This document shows, piece by piece, positions 51,893 to 59,787 of a stretch of 64,000 nucleotides of DNA (positions within the stretch are counted from its first letter, which is position 1; the number at the start of each line of letters is the position of its first letter). Origin of the DNA: Catellatospora coxensis (lineage in GTDB: Bacteria > Actinomycetota > Actinomycetes > Mycobacteriales > Micromonosporaceae); the NCBI RefSeq assembly GCF_016862635.1, contig NZ_BONI01000030.1:1-64000 (forward strand), written 5' to 3'. Position numbers and translations under genes: made by a program. The notes below the pieces were generated by a model that saw nothing but the letters and a program-made list of their open reading frames with translations, searched no databases and was not told the origin of the DNA.

Positions 51893-52078
51893 TTACTCGG
51901 CGGCCTCCTCCGAGGTGCGGCGTTCGGTGTACAGGTCGGGGCCCTGCTGGGCGCGCAGGGTGCGGATGTCCGACTCGGCCAGGATCGCCTCCGCCTGGGC
52001 CCGCGGATCGTCGCTGCCGACGGCCAGCTCCTCGGGCAGCAGCTTCTCGGCTCGTGAGGTGGTGCGCTCCTCGTCCAT
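51893..52078 (-). CDS. Small acidic conserved protein
   Basis: The product has 61 residues (MDEERTTSRAEKLLPEELAV...), with GSDDPRAQAEAILAES and RRTSEEAAE. Similar short proteins with a SRAEHLxPEExxxGSDDPxAQAxAIL pattern are frequent in actinobacteria; their role is unknown. TAGCCG lies about 6 nt before the ATG. Confidence 0.8.
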   Translation of the reverse strand: MDEERTTSRAEKLLPEELAVGSDDPRAQAEAILAESDIRTLRAQQGPDLYTERRTSEEAAE

Positions 52079-52107
52079 GCCCCACGGCTACCGCGCCGGG
52101 GCCGTCC

Positions 52108-53043
52108 TTAAACCCGCTGGTCGAGCCTGGTCACCCGATCGAGCAGCGCGCCGACCACCCCGCGTACGTCGGCGTCGACGACCACCTCGACCACCGGCCC
52201 GTCACCGGCGTCCGGGTCGAGATCCACCACGGTGTTGCCCCGGCTGGGGCCGTAGCCGGCGTCGACGTGGATCCGGGCGGGCCGGGTCGTCATCAGTTCG
52301 GGATGTAGCAGCGCGAGCACCGCGACCGCGTCGTGCACCGGGGTGACCGCGCCGAGGCCGTGCCGGTAGCCGCCCAGCGCCCGCGCGGTGAGCGCGCCGA
52401 TCCGGCCGGACTCCGCGAGCACGGCCAGGTCGGCGTCGACGAGGCCGGTGCGCCGCGTGACGTCCAGCGGCACGAGGGTGGTCGGCACGGACACGCCGGG
52501 GTCGGTCAGCACCCGGTGCGCGGCCTCCGGGTCGAACCACACGTTGAACTCCGCCGCGGGGGTCATGTTGCCCGCGCCGATCGAGCCGCCCATCACCACC
52601 AGCCGTTCCAGCCTGGCCGCGACCTGCGGGTGCAGGGCATAGAACAGGGCCACATTGGTCAGCGGGCCGACCGCGAACAGGGTGACCGGATCGGACGCGG
52701 CGGCCACCGTCGCGGCGAGGAACTCGGCCGCGGGCCGGGCGTCGACGGCTCCCGGGGGTTCGGGGAGCACGATGCCGCCGAGCCCGCCGTCGCCGTGCGC
52801 GCCGTCCTTCTCGCCGGCGGGTCTGCGTACCAGCGAGCGGGCCGCGCCCGCGGCGACCGGGACGTCGCCGCGCCCGGCCAGACCCAGCACGGCGCGGGCG
52901 TTGCGGGTGGTCAGCTCGATGCCGACGTTGCCGCCGACGCTGGTGACGCCGCGCAGGTCCAGCTCGGGGCTGGCGCAGATGGTGAGCAGGGCCATCATGT
53001 CGTCGATACCCGGGTCGCAGTCGATCATCACAGCGCGCGCCAT
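52108..53043 (-). CDS. Inosine/uridine-preferring nucleoside hydrolase
   Basis: The product has 311 residues. MIDCDPGIDDMMALL (D8, D10, D14, D15) is the calcium-binding signature of the family, and FAVGPLTNVALF plus VVMGGSIGAGNMTPAAEFN are the ribose-side motifs. The enzyme splits the N-glycosidic bond of nucleosides for salvage. GGAGG lies 9 nt before ATG 53043. It lies away from the purine operon, and no regulatory link was seen. Confidence 0.93.
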   Translation of the reverse strand: MARAVMIDCDPGIDDMMALLTICASPELDLRGVTSVGGNVGIELTTRNARAVLGLAGRGDVPVAAGAARSLVRRPAGEKDGAHGDGGLGGIVLPEPPGAVDARPAAEFLAATVAAASDPVTLFAVGPLTNVALFYALHPQVAARLERLVVMGGSIGAGNMTPAAEFNVWFDPEAAHRVLTDPGVSVPTTLVPLDVTRRTGLVDADLAVLAESGRIGALTARALGGYRHGLGAVTPVHDAVAVLALLHPELMTTRPARIHVDAGYGPSRGNTVVDLDPDAGDGPVVEVVVDADVRGVVGALLDRVTRLDQRV

Positions 53044-53155
53044 GCCGCCCATCCTCCCCCATCGGGTGATCGGCTGCCGCCCTGTCACGCTCACGACGCC
53101 CGGTATGCCGATTCGGACGGTTGCCAGACCCGTTGCCCCGCAACAAGGTGTCCCC

Positions 53156-55501
53156 ATGCCCGTGCCCCGCTACGACGCCGCGCCGGTGGACCGCCCGTCC
53201 GGCCTGATCCCGCCCCCTGTCGACCTGTCCGGGGTGACCGAACTGCGCCTGCACGGCGTCGGCGGCACCACCGCGGAGGACCTGCTCGGCGACCTCGCCC
53301 CGCAGCAGGTATCCGGCGACCGCATCGCCGGCTTCTACCGCACCGCCGACCTGCCCACCCGCCACGTCGAGGCGTACTCGTGGGGCGGCCTGACCTCGCG
53401 CAGCGGCTCACGCGTGCTGTGGCTGCTGCTGCTGCCGTTCGCGATGGCCAACCTCGCCGGGTGGATGTGCACGCCGAAGACCCACGGGTCCGGCTGGCGC
53501 TTCCGGCTGCACCGCACGTTCGTGCGCTGGACCGCGCTCGGCATCACCGTGAACGTCGTGCTGATCATGGCGATGGGCACCATGGAGCTGCTGGCCTACC
53601 AGTGCGGCGGGCGCGACGACTGCGCCGGTGACAACTGGCTGCTCAGCTGGCTGCGCAGCCCGCTGCTCGCCGAGCACGCCGGGCGGCGGCTGCTGATCGG
53701 CGCGCTGGTGCCGGTGCTGTTCGTGGCCTTCCTCGCCGTGCTGACCCTGCGCAGCATCAACCGGTACGAGGAGGTGGACCCGCCGTACCAGGTGGGCAAC
53801 AAGCCGCCGCGCGCCGCGACCAGCGCCGCCCAGCCGAGGCTGACCCTGGCCGACCGCACCTTCTGGGACGGCCGCCGCAGCGCCTTCGACCTCGGCTGCG
53901 CGCATGTCGCCGCGGCGCTGGCCTTCGTCGCGCTGGCCCTGGCGTACACCGGCCACGGCCTGGTGCGCGGTAGCGACCTGTCCGAACTCACCGCCCGCTG
54001 GGCGCTGCTCGCCGCGATCGGCCTGGGCCTGGCCGCGGTGCTCGGCGCGCTGATCGTGACCGCGCTGGACGAGTGCCGCCGCTGGGCGGCCGGGCTGCTG
54101 ATCGGCCTGGCGGTCGCCGCGCTGGCCGCCGCGGCCGTGTTCCTGCTGGCCCAGCCCGCGATGGGGTCGGCCTGGGGCTACCTGCCGAACATGCGGTACA
54201 CCGTCAACTTCGCCTTCGGCGCCATCTTCGGCGCGCTGGGCCTCACGCTGGTGTCCACGCTGCTGGGCGGCTGGAAGCGGGGCATCTTCTTCATCTTCGG
54301 GCCGTTCGTCGTGCTCGCGGTCAGCATCGCGCTGCTCAACGCGGTGATGCTGGGCGCGATGCTGCGCATCACCGACCTTTTCGGCGAGGTCAACTCGCTG
54401 ACGCTGATCCCGGTGTTCGCGCCGGAGCCCGGCGAGCTGTACGTGTACCCGATCATCGCCACGCTGCACCAGTACCTGACCCTGGTGCCGCTGGCCCTGA
54501 TCGTGCTGTTCGGCCTGTTCGAACTGGTCGCGTACTGGCGTGCCGGCGCGAGCCGCAAGGCCCGCGCGGTCGCCGAGAAGTACTACGCCGTCGATCGCTA
54601 CCCCCAGCCCGACGGCGAGCCCGACTGGTACGACAACGCGGCCGGGCAGCGGCGCTGGATCGCGAGCGTGGTCCGGGCCCGGGTGGTCGCGAAGATGCCG
54701 CGCCACATCGACCGCCTGCTCACCGCGATGGCGGTGGTCGGCGTGATCCTGCTGGTCGCGATCCAGATCCGCTACTGGGTCTTCCACCAGCTGCCCTGGG
54801 GCACCCAGTGGACGGTCACCGCGGGCAGCTACCTCACCGCCGCGCTGCCGATCCTCGTCGTGCTGCTGCTGCGCCGGGGCTGGACCAACCTGGCCAGCCG
54901 CCGCCGCATCGGCGTGATCTGGGACGTGTGCACGTTCTGGCCGCGCGCGTTCCACCCGCTCGCGCCGCCGTCGTACGCCGAGCGGGCCGTGCCCGAGGTG
55001 CAGCGGCGGCTGTGGCGGCTGCACAGCAACGGCGGCAAGGCCGTCGTCGCGGCGCACAGCCAGGGCAGCGTCATCGCCGCGGCGGCGCTGCTGCAGCGCG
55101 ACAACCTGCCCGCCGACGGCCAGTACGCGCTGGTCACCTTCGGCTCGCCGCTGCGCACCCTGTACGGGTGGGCGTTCCCGGCGTACTTCACCGACGGCGT
55201 GCTGCGCTCGCTGGAGCCGCGGCTGCTCGCGTGGCGCAACTTCCACTACGACACCGACTACATCGGCGGCGCGGCGCTGGCCGCCCGGCCGGAGTCCACC
55301 GTGGACGTGCTGCTGCCCGACCCGGAGACCTGCTGGTACATCTACGGACAGCCGCTGCCGCTGGCCCGGCGGCACACCGGCTACTGGGACGACCCGGCGG
55401 TGTGGCGCGAGGTCGACGAGCTGGCCGCGGCGCTGGCCGCCGGTCCCCGGGTGCCCGTGCAGCCCGGCCCGCCGCTGACCGAGACCGAGGTGGGGATCTA
55501 G
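53156..55501 (+). CDS. Polytopic membrane protein with split alpha/beta-hydrolase features
   Basis: The product has 781 residues. An N-terminal LRLHGVGGTTAEDLLGD (H33-G37) resembles the HGxGG oxyanion loop of lipases. Eight to ten hydrophobic helices follow (about 90-570). The C-terminal domain has VVAAHSQGSVIAAAALL, where S635 in AHSQGS looks like the catalytic nucleophile, then LVTFGSPL, a common hydrolase strand. The arrangement suggests a hydrolase fold interrupted by a membrane domain. Substrate and topology are unknown. AAGG stands about 8 nt before ATG 53156. Confidence 0.8.
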   Translation: MPVPRYDAAPVDRPSGLIPPPVDLSGVTELRLHGVGGTTAEDLLGDLAPQQVSGDRIAGFYRTADLPTRHVEAYSWGGLTSRSGSRVLWLLLLPFAMANLAGWMCTPKTHGSGWRFRLHRTFVRWTALGITVNVVLIMAMGTMELLAYQCGGRDDCAGDNWLLSWLRSPLLAEHAGRRLLIGALVPVLFVAFLAVLTLRSINRYEEVDPPYQVGNKPPRAATSAAQPRLTLADRTFWDGRRSAFDLGCAHVAAALAFVALALAYTGHGLVRGSDLSELTARWALLAAIGLGLAAVLGALIVTALDECRRWAAGLLIGLAVAALAAAAVFLLAQPAMGSAWGYLPNMRYTVNFAFGAIFGALGLTLVSTLLGGWKRGIFFIFGPFVVLAVSIALLNAVMLGAMLRITDLFGEVNSLTLIPVFAPEPGELYVYPIIATLHQYLTLVPLALIVLFGLFELVAYWRAGASRKARAVAEKYYAVDRYPQPDGEPDWYDNAAGQRRWIASVVRARVVAKMPRHIDRLLTAMAVVGVILLVAIQIRYWVFHQLPWGTQWTVTAGSYLTAALPILVVLLLRRGWTNLASRRRIGVIWDVCTFWPRAFHPLAPPSYAERAVPEVQRRLWRLHSNGGKAVVAAHSQGSVIAAAALLQRDNLPADGQYALVTFGSPLRTLYGWAFPAYFTDGVLRSLEPRLLAWRNFHYDTDYIGGAALAARPESTVDVLLPDPETCWYIYGQPLPLARRHTGYWDDPAVWREVDELAAALAAGPRVPVQPGPPLTETEVGI

Positions 55502-56148
55502 CCGTACACCCGCTCGGCCCAGTAGACCTGCCGGTCGGGGCCGACGAACGCGACGGCGATCATGATGTCGGACAACGCGATCGGGGCGGCGGCCAGGAAC
55601 CGCCGCTCCGGATCACCGTCCGGGATCGGCGGGAACATGGCGACGAAGTCGACCCCGCCCGCGGCGGGCGTCGTCGACAGGGCCGTCCCGCCTTCGCGCC
55701 ACGTGTCCCGGTCGGTTTTGATATTGCCCGCGCCCCGCAGCCACGGATACTTCGCCGCGATCCGGTTCTGCACGCCGTCACCGCCGGACACCACCTCGTG
55801 CGCGCTCGGGGAGATGCCCATGACCTGCGGTGGCATGAGGTCGACGCGCTTGTCCACCACGAAGATCATGAACCAGCCGTCTTCGTCCCAGTCGGCGCCG
55901 CGCCCCGCCGGAGGCTGCCACGTGATCCGCCCGCCCACGGCCGCTCCGCCCTCGCGGAGGAGGACCTTCACCCCGTGGTATTCGATCTCCGGACCCTCGC
56001 CGGGCGGCAACTGCTCCGCTGTGGCGGCGAACGCCAGCACCTCCGGCCCATACGGCGGCCGCTCGTGCCACCACCGGTAACCGCCGTAACCGGCGGCCGC
56101 GAGGACCGCCACGATCACCCACGCGAAGATCTTCCGCCCCCGAGACAT
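55498..56148 (-). CDS. Single-pass membrane-anchored hypothetical protein
   Basis: The product has 216 residues with one N-terminal helix (IFAWVIVAVLAAAGYGGYRW) and an extracytoplasmic domain (PPGEGPEIEYHGVKVLLREG, WFMIFVVDKRVDLMPPQVMG). No family was recognised. It ends 4 bp inside the convergent membrane gene. Confidence 0.72.
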   Translation of the reverse strand: MSRGRKIFAWVIVAVLAAAGYGGYRWWHERPPYGPEVLAFAATAEQLPPGEGPEIEYHGVKVLLREGGAAVGGRITWQPPAGRGADWDEDGWFMIFVVDKRVDLMPPQVMGISPSAHEVVSGGDGVQNRIAAKYPWLRGAGNIKTDRDTWREGGTALSTTPAAGGVDFVAMFPPIPDGDPERRFLAAAPIALSDIMIAVAFVGPDRQVYWAERVYG

Positions 56149-56197
56149 GCGCGCAGTACACCAGAATGGCGCAAGCGGCGTTGCCCCGTGCCGTACG

Positions 56198-56542
56198 TCA
56201 GGCCGTGGCGGCACCACCGCGCGAGCCGTAGGCGGGACCGAAGAACACCAGGAGCGACAGATCCTCGGTGACGTCCACGAACCGGTGCTCCTCCCCGGCC
56301 GGCACGAAGATCACCGCTCCGGGGCCGACCGCCGCCTCGCCGTCCGGCGTCACGATCCGGGCACGGCCGGCCGTGACCACGTAGACCTCGTCCTCGGTGT
56401 GCGGGCTCTGGTCGTCGATCCCGCCCGCCGGGATGCAGTACGTGCCCACGGACAGGTCCGGCGTCTTCAGGTGCTCCACCCAGTCGTTGGCCGTACCGGC
56501 CGGCGGCGGCGTCCACCGGCCCGCCCCTTCGATGATCTGCAT
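56198..56542 (-). CDS. Single-domain cupin protein
   Basis: The product has 114 residues. IPAGGIDDQSPHTEDEVYVV and FVPAGEEHRFVDV give the two cupin motifs, with the His and Glu that bind metal. Such proteins isomerise or oxygenate small molecules; the substrate is unknown. TAGGCT lies 7 nt before ATG 56542, consistent with a leaderless mRNA. Confidence 0.88.
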   Translation of the reverse strand: MQIIEGAGRWTPPPAGTANDWVEHLKTPDLSVGTYCIPAGGIDDQSPHTEDEVYVVTAGRARIVTPDGEAAVGPGAVIFVPAGEEHRFVDVTEDLSLLVFFGPAYGSRGGAATA

Positions 56543-56597
56543 GGCGGCCAGCCTAACCATCCGTCGCGTCCGCTCCGCTTGGCGTCCGCGGCGGGAC

Positions 56598-57140
56598 TCA
56601 ACCCTGCTCCAGTCCCGCACCCGCCCGGACCGCCAGCAGGTGCAGCCGCTCGGCATGGCGCTGGGCGCGCCGCTGCGTCACGGTTGCCAGCCAGTGGAAA
56701 GTGACGGTCCGGCGCTCGACGGCGGGCGAGGATGTGGCTCGTTGCGGCAGCTCCCGCGGTCCGCGACGGGCTGGTGTCGAAGCGACGACAAAATCGACCG
56801 CGGGCACGTGGTAGCGCCCTCCCATGCCGTGGGAAGCCTCGGCGATCCGGATGGCGCGCAGGTCCTGCCAGGGAACTCGCCAGGTTCGCAGCAGGCCGCG
56901 CGCCAGCAGGTGCTCCGGTCGCGCGAACACGCCCTGCGCCACGGCTCGCACGGCGAGGGTGAGCCAGACCGCGCACCAGACGGCCAGGCCCACACCCACC
57001 GCCAGGAAACCGGTGGCCGAGTCGACGTCGTCTGCGCGCACCGCGGCCACGACGTTGACCACGCCGCACCCCGCCATCCCGAGCATGCCCGCGGCCACCA
57101 GCGCATTCTGGCCCCGGCTCACGATCCCCCCATGAGTCAT
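56598..57140 (-). CDS. Two-helix membrane protein with PH-like domain
   Basis: The product has 180 residues. Two helices at about 13-33 (ALVAAGMLGMAGCGVVNVVA) and 44-68 precede a domain with a PH-like pattern (HLLARGLLRTWRVPWQDLRAIRIAE and VPAVDFVV). This architecture is common in actinobacterial membrane proteins of unknown function. Confidence 0.68.
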   Translation of the reverse strand: MTHGGIVSRGQNALVAAGMLGMAGCGVVNVVAAVRADDVDSATGFLAVGVGLAVWCAVWLTLAVRAVAQGVFARPEHLLARGLLRTWRVPWQDLRAIRIAEASHGMGGRYHVPAVDFVVASTPARRGPRELPQRATSSPAVERRTVTFHWLATVTQRRAQRHAERLHLLAVRAGAGLEQG

Positions 57141-57211
57141 CCGGCCACGCTAACGCCGCCCGTCCAATCACCCGCACGACAAGCCCTCGACCGGCTCCCG
57201 CCCCCCGGTCG

Positions 57212-57278
57212 CATAAACGCTGGCCTATTACATCGACTGGGGCGCGATCAGAATCGGCATGATAGGCCAACGTCTATG
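57212..57278. repeat. 67-bp palindromic element, family B copy 3
   Basis: The arms CATAAACGCTGGCCTAT and ATAGGCCAACGTCTATG differ by two mismatches. The length matches the other copies. Unlike them, it lies between divergent genes, so termination cannot be its only role. Confidence 0.8.
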
Positions 57279-57503
57279 CGATGCGCGGCCCCAACGCCCA
57301 TGAAGCGCCCTGCAAGAAGTTGACCGCCACCCCGCGCCACACCCGTCGCACCTACCGCCGGCCGATCACCAGCGAGGTTCCGCACACAACCCTCAACCGC
57401 CCGTCGATGTCACGACCACCTGGGCAAACGGATCCAATGTAGGCGACCGTCCGCCGCTGCGCCAGACCCCCGAAACATCTTGCAACACTTGCGAATTGAG
57501 ATC

Positions 57504-57532
57504 TTCACAACCGCCGTTTCAACTGATATCTA
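57504..57532 (+). promoter_or_regulatory. Promoter of the SGNH hydrolase gene
   Basis: TTCACA (57504-57509) and TATCTA (57527-57532) are separated by 17 bp. Initiation near 57539 gives a ~28-nt leader carrying GGAGG, which supports the TTG start and argues against the ATG at 57534. Confidence 0.55.
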
Positions 57533-57566
57533 TATGCGATCGATCGCCCCTGACCCGGAGGACGAC

Positions 57567-58370
57567 TTGACCCGATCGCGCCTGCTGACCTTCACGGCGA
57601 GCCTCGCCACCGCCTTCACCGTGCTGGTCGCCCTGGTAGCCACCCCCGCCCAGGCCGCTTCCACCGTCCGCTACGTCGCCCTCGGCGACTCCTACTCCTC
57701 CGGCGTCGGCGCCGGCAGCTACACCTCCGAAAGCGGCTCCTGCCAGCGCAGCACCAAGGCCTACCCCGCCCTGTGGGCCGCCGCCAACGCCCCCGCCGCG
57801 TACGCCTTCGTCGCCTGCTCGGGCGCGACCACCGCCACCGTCAACAGCTCCCAGCTGTCCGCCCTGAGCAGCACCACCACGCTGGTCAGCATCACCGTCG
57901 GCGGCAACGACGTCGGCTTCGCCAACATCATGAAGACCTGCGCCCTCTACGGCACCACGCAGTGCGTCGCCGCCGTGCAGGCCGCCGAGGACAAGGCCCG
58001 CGCGTCCCTGCCCGGCCTGCTCGACACCCTGTACAACGCGATCCGCTCCCGAGCCCCCAACGCCCGCGTCGTGGTCCTCGGCTACCCGGTCTTCTACCAG
58101 CTCGGCACGACCTGCGTCGGGCTCAGCGCCACGTCCCACGCGAAGATCAACGAAGGCATCAACCTGGTGGACGACCTCACCCGGGCCGCCGCCGGCCGGC
58201 ACGGCTTCGTCTTCGCCGACGTGCGCTCCATCTTCGTCGGGCACCAGCTCTGCAGCGGCGACAAGTGGCTGCACGCCCTCAACTTCGCCAGCCTGGGCAT
58301 CTCCTACCACCCCATGGCCACCGGCCACTCCGGCGGCTACTACCCCGTCTTCCGCACCGCCGCCGCCTGA
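57567..58370 (+). CDS. Secreted SGNH/GDSL-type lipase or esterase
   Basis: The product has 267 residues. A signal peptide ends about residue 30 (TRSRLLTF..., cleavage near AQA-AS). The catalytic blocks are LGDSYSSGVGAGSY (S42), SITVGGNDVGF (oxyanion Asn) and SYHPMATGH (catalytic His). Cys pairs suggest three disulfides, as in secreted streptomycete lipases. TTG 57567 has GGAGG 5 nt upstream, which fixes the start; the ATG at 57534 has none and would disturb the signal peptide. Confidence 0.92.
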   Translation: MTRSRLLTFTASLATAFTVLVALVATPAQAASTVRYVALGDSYSSGVGAGSYTSESGSCQRSTKAYPALWAAANAPAAYAFVACSGATTATVNSSQLSALSSTTTLVSITVGGNDVGFANIMKTCALYGTTQCVAAVQAAEDKARASLPGLLDTLYNAIRSRAPNARVVVLGYPVFYQLGTTCVGLSATSHAKINEGINLVDDLTRAAAGRHGFVFADVRSIFVGHQLCSGDKWLHALNFASLGISYHPMATGHSGGYYPVFRTAAA

Positions 58371-58382
58371 AAGCCCCAAGGA

Positions 58383-58422
58383 AGGGCACCTTCTCAACGC
58401 TCCGCGTTGCAGAAGGTGCCCT
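58383..58422 (+). terminator. Terminator-like two-step hairpin
   Basis: AGGGCACCTTCT (58383-58394) pairs exactly with AGAAGGTGCCCT (58411-58422), and an inner CAACGC-tcc-GCGTTG extends the stem. It lies 13 bp after the lipase stop. No T-run follows, as is usual in high-GC actinobacteria. The left arm includes the same 13-mer repeated inside xdhD. Confidence 0.75.
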
Positions 58423-58487
58423 ACCCATCGCACGGGGCCACGTGAGCAGCAGGACCGTGGCATGATCCCCGACCGGAGAGGGAGATC

Positions 58488-59756
58488 ATGTTCGAGTTGC
58501 TCACCGCGCAGTCCCGCCAGGCGATCGTCACCGCGCAGTCCGTGGCGCTGTCCCTCGGCCACGACACGATCGACAGCGGGCACCTGCTGTTCGGGCTGCT
58601 CGGCGCCGAGGGCTCGGTGGCCGCGGCGGTGCTGACCGCGCAGCTCGAAACCGGCGCGCTGCACGAGGCGTACGTCGCCCTGCGGCCACCGGTCCCCCGC
58701 GACCGCCCGATCCGCCACCTGCCCTTCGCCGACGATGTCAAGCGGCTGCTGGACCTGGCCATACGCGAGGCGGTGAGCCGGCGCGACGACGCGCTGACCA
58801 CGGCCCACCTGCTGCTGGCCGTCTCCACCTGGCCCGGCAGCATCGGCGGCAGGACCCTGGCCGCCGTCGGCGCGACACCGGCGGCGCTGCGGGCCGCGGT
58901 GCTCACGAAGACCGGCGAGGACGACGTCGCCGAGGAGCCGCTGCCGCTGGGGCACCTCCAGTTCGACACGTCCGTGCCGGCGCCTCGCCGCCTCGGCCCG
59001 CGCCTGACCGCCACCCTGGCCTGGTATGCCGCGCTGGCCCTGCTGCTGAAGGCCCTCGCCTGGCCGGACGCCGGCTGGCCCGCGGTGGGCGCGATGCTGC
59101 TGCCGGCCGTCTTCGCGGTCGGGCTCGGCACGGTGCTCAGCGGCCCCAACCTGCACCGCCTCATCCGCACCTCGGTGGCGGCCCCGCCGCCGACGCGACT
59201 ACCCGCGCCGCTGGCCGAGATGCTGGCCGCACACGGTATGCGCGACGTCGAGGTGCGGATGCGCGCCTCGGCGGACTGGCACGGGTTCAGCCTGCGCACC
59301 GCCGCGCGGACCCGGCTCGGCGTGACCACCTACACCGCGGCCCGGCCGCACCTGCCGTTCATGCTCGCCCACGAGGCGGCCCATCTGGTACGCGACGACC
59401 GCCTGATCCGCATCGTCGGCACCTCGCTGTGGCTGCTGCTGTGCGTATGCGGGCTGGCCGCCATGAACGCCCCGGCGCTGGCCGTCGCGCTGCTCGGCGG
59501 CCTGGCACATCACACCGCGACCCGCTGGTCCGCCGAGTTCGCCTGCGACGCCGCGGCCGCGCGCTGGGCCGGCCCGGCGGCGACCCGGGCGTGGCTCGAC
59601 GAGTCCCGGCGGCGCTCGGCCGCCCGGCCCGGGTTGTCCGGCAGGCTGCTGTGGTGGTGTGTCTGGGCCGACCGCCCACCGCTGCGCCTCGCGGCGGCCA
59701 GGTTGGCCGGAGCGGGCGCGACCGCACGGGCGGCCGAACCCGCCGCGCCTCGCTGA
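58488..59756 (+). CDS. Clp_N-domain / M48-like metalloprotease fusion
   Basis: The product has 422 residues. The N-terminal ~145 residues are a Clp N-domain repeat pair (FELLTAQSRQAIVTAQSVAL, DSGHLLFGLLGAEGS, DALTTAHLLLAVSTW). Membrane segments lie at about 178-220. The C-terminal protease carries LAHEAAHLVRDD (HExxH near 294) and SAEFACDAAAARW with the third ligand. The combination suggests that Clp-type adaptor or substrate recognition is tethered to a membrane zinc protease. Partners are unknown. Confidence 0.85.
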   Translation: MFELLTAQSRQAIVTAQSVALSLGHDTIDSGHLLFGLLGAEGSVAAAVLTAQLETGALHEAYVALRPPVPRDRPIRHLPFADDVKRLLDLAIREAVSRRDDALTTAHLLLAVSTWPGSIGGRTLAAVGATPAALRAAVLTKTGEDDVAEEPLPLGHLQFDTSVPAPRRLGPRLTATLAWYAALALLLKALAWPDAGWPAVGAMLLPAVFAVGLGTVLSGPNLHRLIRTSVAAPPPTRLPAPLAEMLAAHGMRDVEVRMRASADWHGFSLRTAARTRLGVTTYTAARPHLPFMLAHEAAHLVRDDRLIRIVGTSLWLLLCVCGLAAMNAPALAVALLGGLAHHTATRWSAEFACDAAAARWAGPAATRAWLDESRRRSAARPGLSGRLLWWCVWADRPPLRLAAARLAGAGATARAAEPAAPR

Positions 59757-59787
59757 CCGACCCGCCCGTTGCCGAGCCGCCGGCTGC

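Larger units (their letters stand above)
57141..57566. other. 426-bp divergent intergenic region
   Basis: It contains one 67-bp palindrome (57212-57278) and, near the right end, an AT-rich promoter for the SGNH hydrolase gene. No protein-coding frame with a ribosome-binding site was found. Confidence 0.6.
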
